A stretch of 64,000 nucleotides of DNA. Source: Leptospira fainei serovar Hurstbridge str. BUT 6 (GTDB lineage: Bacteria > Spirochaetota > Leptospiria > Leptospirales > Leptospiraceae). The first letter of the stretch is position 1, and each line of letters starts with the position of its first letter. Position numbers and translations under genes: made by a program. The notes under the pieces were generated by a model, which had not been told where the DNA came from, ran no database searches, and saw only the letters and a list, made by a program, of their open reading frames with translations. Of this stretch, positions 29,179 through 37,442 are shown piece by piece. The stretch is taken from positions 88,001-152,000 of the forward strand of contig NZ_AKWZ02000009.1 in NCBI RefSeq assembly GCF_000306235.2, given 5' to 3'.

Positions 29179-29522
29179 CCTTTCTCTCCGATTACGATCG
29201 TACAGTAATTTCGATAAAGTAGGGTTAGGATTTGTAAGCTAGAATGATCGATCAGTGAAACTCGGCTAATTCCATTTTTGAAAGCGATTTCGCCCGCTCC
29301 TGCATTGCCGACTGAAAAAAGAGTCAAAAAATTATGTACGCAACCTTCAGCTCTCAACTCTCTACGAACCGACGAGTCAGGATTGATCGTTCCGGGAAAA
29401 GAAGTTTTCGAATAGAGTATACCGGAAACGGGTCCCGAAGCGCAGCTCAAAGTCGTAAGAAGGAAACCTAATAGTAAAAGATAGATCCGGATTATGACGT
29501 AAGTTCTTCGAGACTGACTCAT
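29175..29522 (-). CDS. TRL-like lipoprotein (copy 3)
   Basis: 115 residues. Signal peptide and lipobox FLLTTLSC (Cys about 27). TRL-like landmarks: SGILYSKTSFPG, EGCVHNFLTLFSVGNAGAGEIAFKNGISRVSLIDHSS and a C-terminal YRNYCTIVIGEKG. Overlaps the upstream and downstream copies by 4 nt each. Two conserved Cys outside the lipobox could form a disulfide. Function unknown. Confidence 0.72.
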   Translation of the reverse strand: MSQSRRTYVIIRIYLLLLGFLLTTLSCASGPVSGILYSKTSFPGTINPDSSVRRELRAEGCVHNFLTLFSVGNAGAGEIAFKNGISRVSLIDHSSLQILTLLYRNYCTIVIGEKG

Positions 29523-29947
29523 TGTTTTTCTCCGTCGGAACGAGCGGGCCGTATCGACTCACTCCTTTTCCCCCAAACTACCGTGCAAAAAGATTGATAC
29601 ACCGTCCCCCCCAAAACTGCAATTTGATCGAATTCAACAAACCCTACATCCTGAATATTTCCATTTCTGATGGAAGCTTCCACACTTGAATCCCCATAAG
29701 CGTAAACGGAAAAAATACTATAAGCACAGGACTCGCCGAAATCGGTCGGTGCCGCCTTTGAAAGATCTCCCGTCCAACTGCTCGTCTCAAAAAAAAGAAA
29801 GCCTCCTCTTGAAATCGATTGAGCCGGATTACTTCCACCACGAATCGGATGCGTCTCAATTCGCGGCGATCCCGCGCTCAAAAGATTCCATCCAGTACAA
29901 TTTATGAGAAGGCAAAAAGACAGAATCGATAGAACATTAACTTTCAT
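29519..29947 (-). CDS. TRL-like lipoprotein (copy 2)
   Basis: 142 residues from the ATG at 29947; an upstream ATG at 30031 would lie inside the preceding gene and add a non-signal extension. Begins MKVNVLSILSFCLLINC, a clean lipoprotein signal (Cys 17). TRL-like region: SCAYSIFSVYAYGDSSVEASIRNGNIQDVGFVEFD, ending SFCTVVWGKR. The GDSS element is closest to the classical TRL pattern. Overlaps copy 3 by 4 nt. Function unknown. Confidence 0.72.
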   Translation of the reverse strand: MKVNVLSILSFCLLINCTGWNLLSAGSPRIETHPIRGGSNPAQSISRGGFLFFETSSWTGDLSKAAPTDFGESCAYSIFSVYAYGDSSVEASIRNGNIQDVGFVEFDQIAVLGGTVYQSFCTVVWGKRSESIRPARSDGEKQ

Positions 29948-29981
29948 TCTTAAAATCACAGAAATCCTCTCTATATTCCGA

Positions 29982-30440
29982 TCAGAGAGGATCGTTCCCC
30001 TTAAGAATCTTGGAATCTTTCTCCAATTCATCTCCTTCTCCGTTTACAATAGTGCAAAAGGAATGAAATAGAAGCCCGGAAAACCATGCTTCCTGAGTGT
30101 ATTCCACGAATGCAATTTTCTTAATACGTGATCGTCGCAAAATTTCTTCCATAGATGAATCCCCCCAGCCGACTAACCCGAGAAAGCTTCTACTGCATGC
30201 CGAGGACGAAAGTATGCTTTCCCCTTGCTGAGGATTCCCGCCGATAGCCGATTGCTTGGAAAAAATCCAATTCCCCTTTGATAAAATTTGGATAAAATTG
30301 GAATCACCAACGATCGGATGGGTCGAAGATTCGGCATTCGTCACTGTAAGTATATTTACGCCGGAACAAAAGGAGTGCAATCCGACAAAAAGAACGAGCA
30401 CGATTTTGTAAGAATGACGAATTAAGAAAGTCTCGATCAT
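29982..30440 (-). CDS. TRL-like lipoprotein (copy 1)
   Basis: 152 residues. Signal segment IVLVLFVGLHSFC with Cys at about 25. TRL-like landmarks: ACSRSFLGLVGWGDSSMEEILRRSRIKKIAFVEYT and LFHSFCTIVNGEGD, followed by a charged tail. First of the four tandem copies; 34 nt before copy 2. No strong Shine-Dalgarno is seen before its ATG. Closest to copy 2 by shared GDSS and SFCT-V-G segments. Confidence 0.72.
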   Translation of the reverse strand: MIETFLIRHSYKIVLVLFVGLHSFCSGVNILTVTNAESSTHPIVGDSNFIQILSKGNWIFSKQSAIGGNPQQGESILSSSACSRSFLGLVGWGDSSMEEILRRSRIKKIAFVEYTQEAWFSGLLFHSFCTIVNGEGDELEKDSKILKGNDPL

Positions 30441-30534
30441 GCGAAAGGAAATATCGCGCGCATAATGAAAGTGTAAAGAAATTTTTTAATCGAATTTCTC
30501 GTAGAAAGTCAAAACGTCATGCCGCCGAATCGAA

Positions 30535-31602
30535 TTAATCTTTTCGCTCGATGAATTCCCATTTAGAGCCCGGCACTTCCAATACAAAATCGGAACCGAA
30601 GGCTAAGCTAGGAGTGCGAAATCCTTTTCCACCCTTTCCGTTCAATACTTTTTGTACGGCAAGGATCGAAGATTCAATCGTGAACTCGTATCCTTCTTTG
30701 CATTCCAATAGTAAAGAAATCGACTTTCCGGATTGAGCTCTAACTTCTCCCCACACACGAGTCTTCACGTTAGTCCTAGTTTCTTCTCCAGGTCCCTTAA
30801 TCGTCTTTCCCACTAAGGCTTGCATCGCTTTCAGAACCGGAGATAACTTCAATAACGATAGAAAAGGTCTTAAATATTTCATCGCCTTAACTTGTTGCTC
30901 TGGAATATCGGTGAACACCTGAATATTCGGAATGCCGGTTGAAATGTATGCGGTAAATACGTCACCCCAGGGAATTCCGTATATCCGATACGTCCTATCT
31001 TTGATCGATATCGTTTTACTCGAACTTAAATGAGGAACTCCTACGATCTCCCCATTCTTACGAATCTTAGAGCCGAAAGGAAGCTGAGCAAGGGCGCTTT
31101 TCATCGTGCCGGGTGAAACTTCGCTTAAGCCGACGAAAGCGAGTTCCAATTCCGTCGCGGACGGCAATTTTTTTTTCAAGGAAGCTGCAACGCAATCCGT
31201 CGGCACTATGTCGAAACCCACTCCGGGCAGGAGCAAAATTCCCGCTTCCACTGCCGATTGATTCAAAGTGAACAAAGATTCGTACACCGGAATTTCACCG
31301 GTAATATCTAAGTAATGAACTTTTTGAGAAATGCACGCCTGAGCCATCGGGACAGATGTTGAAACGAAAGGTCCTGCGCAGTGAAGGATGAGCGAAAATG
31401 AACGAACGTTCTTTTTTATCGTCTCCAAGTTGTCTAAGCCGAAGACTCTATATTCTAGCCTAAGTTCCTTCGCGAGGGCTTCGATTTTTGCGGGACTTCT
31501 ACCGGCGAGAACCGGTTTCATTCCTCGAGAAACCGCCCGACGGGCAATTAACTCGCCCGTATATCCATTTGCCCCGTACAATAACCATTCTTTTGAAGCC
31601 AT
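30535..31602 (-). CDS. Saccharopine dehydrogenase-like / trans-acting enoyl reductase family protein
   Basis: 355 residues. N-terminal Rossmann fold WLLYGANGYTGELIARRAVSRGMKPVLAGRS, then SLILHCAGPF, YLDITGEIPVYESL and a GVGFDIVPTDCVAA segment, all typical of the saccharopine dehydrogenase superfamily branch that includes mycobacterial trans-acting enoyl reductase. It probably reduces a lipid or related substrate with NAD(P)H in the cytoplasm; the substrate is unknown. Divergent from the sterol desaturase gene, sharing a 160-nt upstream region. May precede the TRL lipoprotein run, 94 nt away, on the same strand. Confidence 0.82.
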   Translation of the reverse strand: MASKEWLLYGANGYTGELIARRAVSRGMKPVLAGRSPAKIEALAKELRLEYRVFGLDNLETIKKNVRSFSLILHCAGPFVSTSVPMAQACISQKVHYLDITGEIPVYESLFTLNQSAVEAGILLLPGVGFDIVPTDCVAASLKKKLPSATELELAFVGLSEVSPGTMKSALAQLPFGSKIRKNGEIVGVPHLSSSKTISIKDRTYRIYGIPWGDVFTAYISTGIPNIQVFTDIPEQQVKAMKYLRPFLSLLKLSPVLKAMQALVGKTIKGPGEETRTNVKTRVWGEVRAQSGKSISLLLECKEGYEFTIESSILAVQKVLNGKGGKGFRTPSLAFGSDFVLEVPGSKWEFIERKD

Positions 31603-31765
31603 AAAGAGGGAATGTTCGAAACGATTCTTATTTTAGTCAACCGGCATCCGTTACGTCTTGAATTTTTTCAGCCAATTGTTATGCGAAAAGAAGGAGCCTG
31701 CTTGAGTTACTAGTTTTGGATTGACCATGCGAGCTTAAGAAGAGATGATCTATAGAGAACAACGT

Positions 31766-33100
31766 ATGGAAAAAATAAATCTTATCACCATCGCCATTCC
31801 CTTCTTTTTCCTATTAATCGGATTAGAACTATTCTTTTCCTGGTACAAGAAAAGAGGGCTCTATCGCTTAAACGATTCGATTAACGATCTGAGTGCAGGA
31901 GTCTCGAGTCAGATATTCGGAATCATTTTTAAGACGATCATCTTTCTGGCTTACATCTGGATGTATGAAAATTGGAGAATCATAGACCTACCTGCATGGC
32001 CTAGCGAAAGAGTTTCTTGGATGCCGTCGAACGACCTTCTCGGCATTTCCGCCAATACTTGGTCATGGTCTATCGTTCTTCTTGTTTGGGTTGCATGCTT
32101 CGTTTTGTACGATCTCGCCTATTATTGGAATCATCGCCTCAGTCACGAAGTCAATTTTCTGTGGGCAGGGCACGTCGTTCACCATCAAAGTGAAGAATAT
32201 AACCTGACAGTCGCGTTACGACAAGCCAGCTTTCATTCTCTTTTTTCCTGGGTCTTCTACGTTCCTCTTGCATTATTAGGATTCCCTCCGATTGTCACGA
32301 TTTTAAACGGACAACTGAACTTAATCTACCAATTTTGGATTCATACAAAAGCGATCGATAAGCTGCCTTCTTGGTTCGAAGCGATTTTCAACACTCCTTC
32401 CCATCATAGGGTACATCATGGAATCAATCCGAAATACATCGATAAGAATCACGGTGGAACCCTAATCGTTTTCGACAAATGGTTTGGCACTTTCCAAAAA
32501 GAAGAAGAGACTCCCGTATACGGGACCGTAAAACCCCTACGAAGCTTCAATCCGTTTTGGGCGAACGTTCATTACTGGTGGGAGATGTTCGAACTTGCTT
32601 GGAAATCCTCTCGTTGGATCGACAAAATTAAAGTCTTCGTCGCGATGCCCGGTTGGAGACCGGAGGAACTTGGCGGCCAATACCCGATTCCCGAAGTGAA
32701 TGAGAAAACTTTCAAAAAATATGATGTTTCGTTACCGACCGGATTAACCGTTTACGCATTGGTTTGGTTCGCGGCAACCGTAACCGGAACCTTTGCGATG
32801 CTTGTAAAAATTTCCGTAATCCCGGTTAACGTGCAATATACGATTTTTATACTCAGTTTTCTTTCCCTGATTTCGATCGGAGGAATCTTGGATTTAAAAA
32901 GATGGGCGCTTTATATGGAACCCGCAAGGCTTGCAATTCTAATCGCTACAGCAATTCTATTCGGTTTTAGCAACGCAAATCTTGCGATTATCGGCGGCTT
33001 GGCATTCTTATCCGTAGCTTGGTTTTTACTCCACAGACATTCATTTTCCAGCTGGAAGGAAATCGATCCGGCTAAGGAAATCCAAAGTCGGACCGCTTAG
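31766..33100 (+). CDS. Sterol desaturase / fatty acid hydroxylase superfamily protein, AGMO-like
   Basis: 444 residues from the ATG at 31766 (an ATG at 31745 is an alternative). Membrane-bound di-iron enzyme: histidine motifs YWNHRLSHEVNFLWAGHVVHHQSEEYN in parts, and HHRVHHGINPKYIDKNHGGTLIVFDKWFGTF in parts. Four helices lie before and between the boxes. A C-terminal extension of about 130 residues with four more helices makes it similar in layout to alkylglycerol monooxygenase (TMEM195), so ether-lipid cleavage or lipid hydroxylation is possible. Stand-alone gene; a hairpin follows at 33148 and then the IS element. Confidence 0.82.
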   Translation: MEKINLITIAIPFFFLLIGLELFFSWYKKRGLYRLNDSINDLSAGVSSQIFGIIFKTIIFLAYIWMYENWRIIDLPAWPSERVSWMPSNDLLGISANTWSWSIVLLVWVACFVLYDLAYYWNHRLSHEVNFLWAGHVVHHQSEEYNLTVALRQASFHSLFSWVFYVPLALLGFPPIVTILNGQLNLIYQFWIHTKAIDKLPSWFEAIFNTPSHHRVHHGINPKYIDKNHGGTLIVFDKWFGTFQKEEETPVYGTVKPLRSFNPFWANVHYWWEMFELAWKSSRWIDKIKVFVAMPGWRPEELGGQYPIPEVNEKTFKKYDVSLPTGLTVYALVWFAATVTGTFAMLVKISVIPVNVQYTIFILSFLSLISIGGILDLKRWALYMEPARLAILIATAILFGFSNANLAIIGGLAFLSVAWFLLHRHSFSSWKEIDPAKEIQSRTA

Positions 33101-33147
33101 ACCGGGGATTTCAAGTCCAATGGCAAGGTCGATTTGAGCAATTGTGC

Positions 33148-33168
33148 CCCCACCCTTCCTGGGTGGGG
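33148..33168. repeat. GC-rich hairpin at the IS insertion point
   Basis: 8-bp perfect stem CCCCACCC / GGGTGGGG with a 5-nt loop, 47 nt after the sterol desaturase stop and 1 nt before the IS end. It may have been a terminator; the T-run expected after it is absent, and the IS begins there instead. Confidence 0.55.
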
Positions 33169-33169
33169 A

Positions 33170-33183
33170 GCCTGTTGAAAAAG
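33170..33183 (+). repeat. Left terminal inverted repeat of the IS
   Basis: GCCTGTTGAAAAAG; identical, in reverse complement, to 34800-34813. Confidence 0.85.
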
Positions 33184-33261
33184 AGGCCTGGTTTGTCTGA
33201 AAATTCTTCTTCCTCTTTAAAGCGAATGGCAAAAAGAGAAAGGACTGCCGTAGCAGATCGT

Positions 33262-34764
33262 TTAAATATACCGAAATCCGCAAATTTTTCCTATGTTGTG
33301 AGCGGAGCATCTTTCGGACCATTCAAGAGAAACTTTTTCCAATCCTTTTGTCATGAATCTATTTCCTGCACGAGATCCTTTCATTGCACCAAAGACGCCT
33401 TCAATCGAAGAAAACCGTTTGGCATAAATTTTTCTCGATTTCGGGTTTTGTAACTTTTTGCGCATTTCCATCGTGTAGAAATTATTCAGCTCGCTCGGAT
33501 GGTAGTTTTTACTTGGACTTAAATGAATGTAGTTTCTTCTCAAGTTATTAGAATTCACCAAAATGGATTTAGATCGACCTTTTGTGCAGAAATGTTTCAA
33601 CTTACAGCCGTTGCAACCCGTCGATCTGTAATCCGAATAACTGTATTGTCCATGAAGATACTTTTCGGATCGGAATTTAAGTGTTCTGCCCGATGGACAG
33701 ACGAAGTTGTTGGCTTTCTTTTCATAGATAAATTTGATGAACGGAGGCCTTCGTTTGGAGAAATCGGTAACTTTTGGGATCTTCCCTGCTTGGAATAACC
33801 TTGTTACTTTTTGATCGGGACAATAAAGATCGAAGTCTTTTAATCTCTGGAAATTACTTTCGCTTGCATAACCGGCATCTAAGACATATTGAATTCTATT
33901 TAAATCTTGTTTTTCCGATCTTAAGAATTCGTAGCAAGATTCGACTTTTCGAATCATTTTCTCCGCAAACTTAGTATCGGATTGTTCCGTTTCCACACTG
34001 TGAGAAATGATCATGTTGGATTTGCAATCGACCGCCGCTTGAGCATTGTAACCTACCAGGAATACGTTTCCTTTTTTCTGTAGATCGCAATCTCTCTCAT
34101 AGAGATGGACTCTACGACGGTCTTTGTGCTTTTTTAGGAATTTTACCGCATCCTGAAGCTTTTCCGCCTTTAGTTCTAATTCTTTTCTTTTGTCTCGAAT
34201 TTGAGAACGATCCATATCGGCAGACTTTTCCCATTCTTGAAATTTGACCTTACTTACCTTTTCGATTTGTTCAAGTCTAAGCTCGAATTTTTCCAGGTCC
34301 CCTATATCATCGGGATTCGCATTCGCCTTTATCTTAGTGCCATCTATGGAAACGGTTTCAAAATCTATATAACCGCTTTCGTAACCGAGAAATACCGTTT
34401 GAGAAAATAGATCTTCGATTTCAGTTCTGTGAGTCTTTCTGAACTTTGAGATAAAACTATGATCCAGCTCTTCTCCATCCAGAAGATAGATCAATTCAGC
34501 TCTGAGTTTGGATAACCTACAGAGTTCCCGCATCGAGATATTGCCGATTAAAATGGAATAAAAAAGAGCCGAAATAACTTTCTTCGGTGAAATTGCAGGT
34601 CTGCCAGTCTCATCATTCTGGTAATTCTTTTCGAAATCTTCGAAATCTAACCGATCAATGACTTTCTTAAAACCGTGAATCGGATGTTCTTCCCCGAACA
34701 ATTCCTTGAACTCTAAAACGTACATTCTAAGCTGATTCGGATCCGTATTCTTGAACTTTGCCAT
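33262..34764 (-). CDS. IS1182 family transposase
   Basis: 500 residues, full length. The N-terminal helical DUF772-type domain (GRPAISPKKVISALFYSILIGNISMRELCRL in parts) precedes a DDE catalytic core: D141 in VSIDGTKIKANANP, D246 in NAQAAVDCKSN, D296 in YVLDAGYASE and a late E455 in FSSIEGVFGAMKG; D141, one of the middle Asp residues and E455 likely form the triad. A Cys-rich zinc-like patch (CNGCKLKHFC) lies near residue 385. No frameshift or internal stop, so it may still be active. Confidence 0.9.
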   Translation of the reverse strand: MAKFKNTDPNQLRMYVLEFKELFGEEHPIHGFKKVIDRLDFEDFEKNYQNDETGRPAISPKKVISALFYSILIGNISMRELCRLSKLRAELIYLLDGEELDHSFISKFRKTHRTEIEDLFSQTVFLGYESGYIDFETVSIDGTKIKANANPDDIGDLEKFELRLEQIEKVSKVKFQEWEKSADMDRSQIRDKRKELELKAEKLQDAVKFLKKHKDRRRVHLYERDCDLQKKGNVFLVGYNAQAAVDCKSNMIISHSVETEQSDTKFAEKMIRKVESCYEFLRSEKQDLNRIQYVLDAGYASESNFQRLKDFDLYCPDQKVTRLFQAGKIPKVTDFSKRRPPFIKFIYEKKANNFVCPSGRTLKFRSEKYLHGQYSYSDYRSTGCNGCKLKHFCTKGRSKSILVNSNNLRRNYIHLSPSKNYHPSELNNFYTMEMRKKLQNPKSRKIYAKRFSSIEGVFGAMKGSRAGNRFMTKGLEKVSLEWSERCSAHNIGKICGFRYI

Positions 34765-34799
34765 TCCGTAAATCTAGCAAGTTCCCTAAAATTGCATCC

Positions 34800-34813
34800 C
34801 TTTTTCAACAGGC
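34800..34813 (-). repeat. Right terminal inverted repeat of the IS
   Basis: Reverse complement of the left repeat; ends 35 nt upstream of the transposase start. Confidence 0.85.
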
Positions 34814-35342
34814 CCTGGGGGCCGGATCGGAGGTACACGCCCGAGCCTAACAGCATCGATGCGTCGACTTATCACAAATTGGCTTTAGCGGCAAGCTATT
34901 TTTATTCTTAGTCAGTGCATGAGCTCCCACATCAACCCGTCGATAGCTAGATGAAAGTTTCACGATTCGCATCCACCGGACCTTTCGAATTTTCCTTTGA
35001 AATTGTAATCGCTCGCAAAATATTCAATCAACGGAAAAATCAAATGCAGGAATGCGCATCTATATCTGTTTTTCATAATTTACTCATTCTCCGGAATTTC
35101 GCGGTCTTTCGTCGGCTATGCTACTATTAAAGGATAACTTCAAGGGCTGAGAATGGATTTCCGTTCCTCGTCCAAAATTCGTGATCGCTTCGAGAGGAGA
35201 GTAATATAGCATTCAATTTTATCGTATATGACAAAATCCGATGGTTTCTTTTTGTTTCATTTGAACGTAAATTAATTGCTCAATTTCCGGTAAGAATCAG
35301 TATAAAAAGCATAACATTTCAATTTGCAGTCTACTAGTTCGA
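34814..35342. other. Gene-poor stretch after the IS
   Basis: About 530 bp with no convincing gene, A/T-rich towards 35200-35340. It should hold the promoter of the glycosyltransferase pair. An 18-codon frame at 35152 and a few stray starts lack ribosome binding sites. It could contain eroded sequence left by the insertion, but nothing recognisable was seen. Confidence 0.4.
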
Positions 35343-35975
35343 ATGCCAAATCCGATTTTACATATATTCTTAAAGAATCCGATTCTCGGACGGGTAAAAA
35401 CAAGACTCGCAGTAGATATTGGTGAAAAAGCTGCCCTAGAAGTTTACCTGGCATTAGTGGAAAAAACCAGAGAATGCGTGCGCCTTCTCGATATCCCCAA
35501 AATTCTTTGGTTCGATTCATTTCTTCCCGATTCGAGCGAATCCGATAATTGGGGGAGCCCCCATTTAATTATGAAATTACAGCAGGGTCATGATTTGGGC
35601 GAAAAAATGAGAAACGCATTTTTATATTCGTTTAATAACGGATATTCGTCGGCGGCTTTAATCGGGAGCGATTGTGCAGAACTCCAAGAATTTCATTTAA
35701 GGGAGGCTTTCCGAATCTTGGATGAGAAGGATGTCATTTACGGACCGGCAAAAGACGGAGGCTACTATTTGATCGGATTGAAGGAAGATTTTCCGGAACT
35801 TTTTCAAGGAATCCAATGGAGCACAAATACCGTATTGCCTGCGAGCTTGGAGAAAGTCCGACAAGCCGGAAAGAAAGTCGGTTTACTTCCCGTTCTAACC
35901 GACATTGATACTTTAAGCGATCTGCAAGAATGCGAAGCAAAGGGGATTTTAGCGTGGAGAAGGACTTCTTCTTAA
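35343..35975 (+). CDS. TIGR04282-type glycosyltransferase (arsenosugar-associated, DUF2064)
   Basis: 210 residues. Nucleotidyl/glycosyltransferase-A fold: LKNPILGRVKTRLA near residue 10, QGHDLGEKMRNAF near 85, ALIGSDCAEL near 105 and VIYGPAKDGGYYLIGL near 130, the landmarks of the DUF2064/TIGR04282 family. The DxD-like SDC segment suits nucleotide-sugar binding. Members often lie beside TIGR04283 glycosyltransferases, as here (22-nt overlap with the next gene), in loci named for arsenosugar biosynthesis. No radical SAM ArsS or arsenic gene is present nearby, so the substrate may differ. Confidence 0.82.
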   Translation: MPNPILHIFLKNPILGRVKTRLAVDIGEKAALEVYLALVEKTRECVRLLDIPKILWFDSFLPDSSESDNWGSPHLIMKLQQGHDLGEKMRNAFLYSFNNGYSSAALIGSDCAELQEFHLREAFRILDEKDVIYGPAKDGGYYLIGLKEDFPELFQGIQWSTNTVLPASLEKVRQAGKKVGLLPVLTDIDTLSDLQECEAKGILAWRRTSS

Positions 35976-36688
35976 ATTCAAAGATTTCCATCATTATCCC
36001 CGTCCATAACGAAGAAAATTTTCTTTCCAGACTTTTGGAACGCCTCGAAGCTTTAAATCGAACGGACGAAAATTTAGAAATTATCGTAGTCGATGGCAAA
36101 AGCACCGACAATTCCAGAAAGATCGCTTCCCGATACCAAGTAACGTTAATCGACTCACCTATTCAGCGTCGCTCGTTTCAATGCAACTTAGGCGCAAAGT
36201 TCGCTAAAGGAAAGATTTTATTTTTCCTGCATGCCGATTGTCTTCCGCCGGAAGATTATTTCCACGCCGTTCGAATAAGCGTGCAAGAAGGCAAACAAGC
36301 CGGATGCTTTCGCATTCGTTACGATTCGACGAATTGGTGGCTTAAGCTGAACGCCGTTTACAAAGACGCAAACTTGAGTCTATTACGATTCGGTGATCAG
36401 GGACTATTCGTGACAACTGCGATTTTTTCAAAATGCGGCGGGTTCCGAGAAGATTGGAACCTAATGGAGGATTCGGAGATTGTACGGAGAATTCGTAAAA
36501 TCAGTTCTTTTAATGTTTTAGACTCTCGTATAATTGTTTCTCCAAGGAAATTTGCAGAAATCGGAATAATCAAATTGCAGTTTGCTTATTTCATTTGCTC
36601 CCTCCTCTTCATACTTAGAGCCGGGCCAAATTTAATAGAAAAATCGTATCGAATTCTTACAAAAAAAAAGGAGCAAATCCTTTCGTAA
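35954..36688 (+). CDS. TIGR04283-type family 2 glycosyltransferase
   Basis: 244 residues from a GTG at 35954, preceded by AAGGGG about 9 nt upstream; an ATG at 35930 is the alternative. GT2 fold: KISIIIPVHNEENFLSRLLERL, EIIVVDGKSTDNS (first Asp motif), FLHADCLPPEDYF (DxD equivalent HAD) and GGFREDWNLMEDSEIVRRI, the acceptor-side ED motif. One C-terminal hydrophobic segment (about 210-228) may anchor it. Overlaps the TIGR04282 gene, so the two enzymes act together. Which sugar and acceptor are involved is not visible. Confidence 0.82.
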   Translation: MEKDFFLNSKISIIIPVHNEENFLSRLLERLEALNRTDENLEIIVVDGKSTDNSRKIASRYQVTLIDSPIQRRSFQCNLGAKFAKGKILFFLHADCLPPEDYFHAVRISVQEGKQAGCFRIRYDSTNWWLKLNAVYKDANLSLLRFGDQGLFVTTAIFSKCGGFREDWNLMEDSEIVRRIRKISSFNVLDSRIIVSPRKFAEIGIIKLQFAYFICSLLFILRAGPNLIEKSYRILTKKKEQILS

Positions 36689-36740
36689 AAAGATAAATGT
36701 TTATTTAAATGGAAACGTAAGTTTGCGGAGGGTATTTCCG

Positions 36741-36770
36741 TTGACTTAGAACTTCCTTGCCGGGTACTGT
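36741..36770 (+). promoter_or_regulatory. Possible promoter of the MlaC-RND operon
   Basis: TTGACT (36741-36746) and TACTGT (36765-36770) with an 18-nt spacer, 85 nt before the MlaC-like gene. Each hexamer deviates from the sigma-70 consensus, so this is a weak call. Confidence 0.3.
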
Positions 36771-36854
36771 ACGAAAAGTTCGATCCATTCAGCCATCGGC
36801 AGCCTTCGGACATAAATAAAACTCCTCGGACCCTTCCGATATCAGGTACAACCC

Positions 36855-37442
36855 GTGAAACAAACCCGAATTTTTCTAATCAGCATTTTGCTCTTCGTAA
36901 ATACAGCTCTGTTTTCCGAAGAGGCTCAACCAACGACTCCGCCGATGACGGAAACAATAGCCTCTCCCGAGGAATCATCTCTTTCTACGGTTAAAAAGCT
37001 GGTCGGTTTTATACGATATAAAAAAAATGATAAGGCTTTGGCCTTAATCAATGTAGGCCGATTTTCAGAATTATTGATCGGCACGGCCAAATTTTCGAGC
37101 ACGGAAAGAAAAGAATTCGAAGATGCAATCGCCGAGTATATAGTGAATAAAGCCTTTCCGATCGCAGTAAAATATTTCGATAAAATAGATATCACGTATG
37201 AAAAACCGATTCTTAAGGATAAGCGTATCAGGATCGGTTCCTCCATTTTATACAAAGGTTCGGATCAAGTTTCTTTTGCATGGATCCTTTCCGAAATCGA
37301 CGGGAATTGGTACATTACGGATTTTGAAACCGAAGGAAAACTCGCAACCGATATCAATCGCACGAAAAATATAGAACCGTCTTTGAAAAAAAATGGAGTC
37401 AAAGGAACGATCGCTTTAGTTCAGAAAGCGGCTAAAAATTGA
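36855..37442 (+). CDS. MlaC/HpnM-like periplasmic lipid-binding protein
   Basis: 195 residues. Signal peptide to about residue 21 (ISILLFVNTALFSEEA), a Pro/Thr/Ser linker, then the MlaC/Ttg2D fold: FIRYKKNDKALALINVGRFSELLIG, EFEDAIAEYIVNKAFP, then beta strands FAWILSEIDGNWYITDFETEG. MlaC proteins shuttle phospholipids, and the HpnM subtype shuttles hopanoids together with an HpnN RND exporter. Its stop overlaps the start of an HpnN-like gene by one base, supporting that reading. Periplasmic; substrate probably a lipid. Confidence 0.8.
   Translation: MKQTRIFLISILLFVNTALFSEEAQPTTPPMTETIASPEESSLSTVKKLVGFIRYKKNDKALALINVGRFSELLIGTAKFSSTERKEFEDAIAEYIVNKAFPIAVKYFDKIDITYEKPILKDKRIRIGSSILYKGSDQVSFAWILSEIDGNWYITDFETEGKLATDINRTKNIEPSLKKNGVKGTIALVQKAAKN

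Larger units (their letters stand above)
33170..34813 (-). mobile_element. IS1182-family insertion sequence, apparently intact
   Basis: About 1.64 kb bounded by 14-bp perfect terminal inverted repeats GCCTGTTGAAAAAG (33170-33183 and 34800-34813, the latter as reverse complement). It carries one full-length transposase gene. No target duplication is visible: the flanks are GGGTGGGGA on the left and CCTGGGGGCC on the right. Insertion beside a stem-loop is consistent with the palindrome preference described for some IS1182 members. It lies between the sterol desaturase and a gene-poor stretch. Confidence 0.88.

Noticed and set aside
33148..33168. Possible terminator of the sterol desaturase gene
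   Set aside because: Stem is strong but no T-run follows on the plus strand, because the IS begins 1 nt later; listed as a repeat instead of a working terminator.
35152..35208. 18-codon frame with GAG-like sequence before ATG
   Set aside because: Very short, weak upstream signal, no terminator or conserved neighbour. Listed only as part of the gene-poor stretch.
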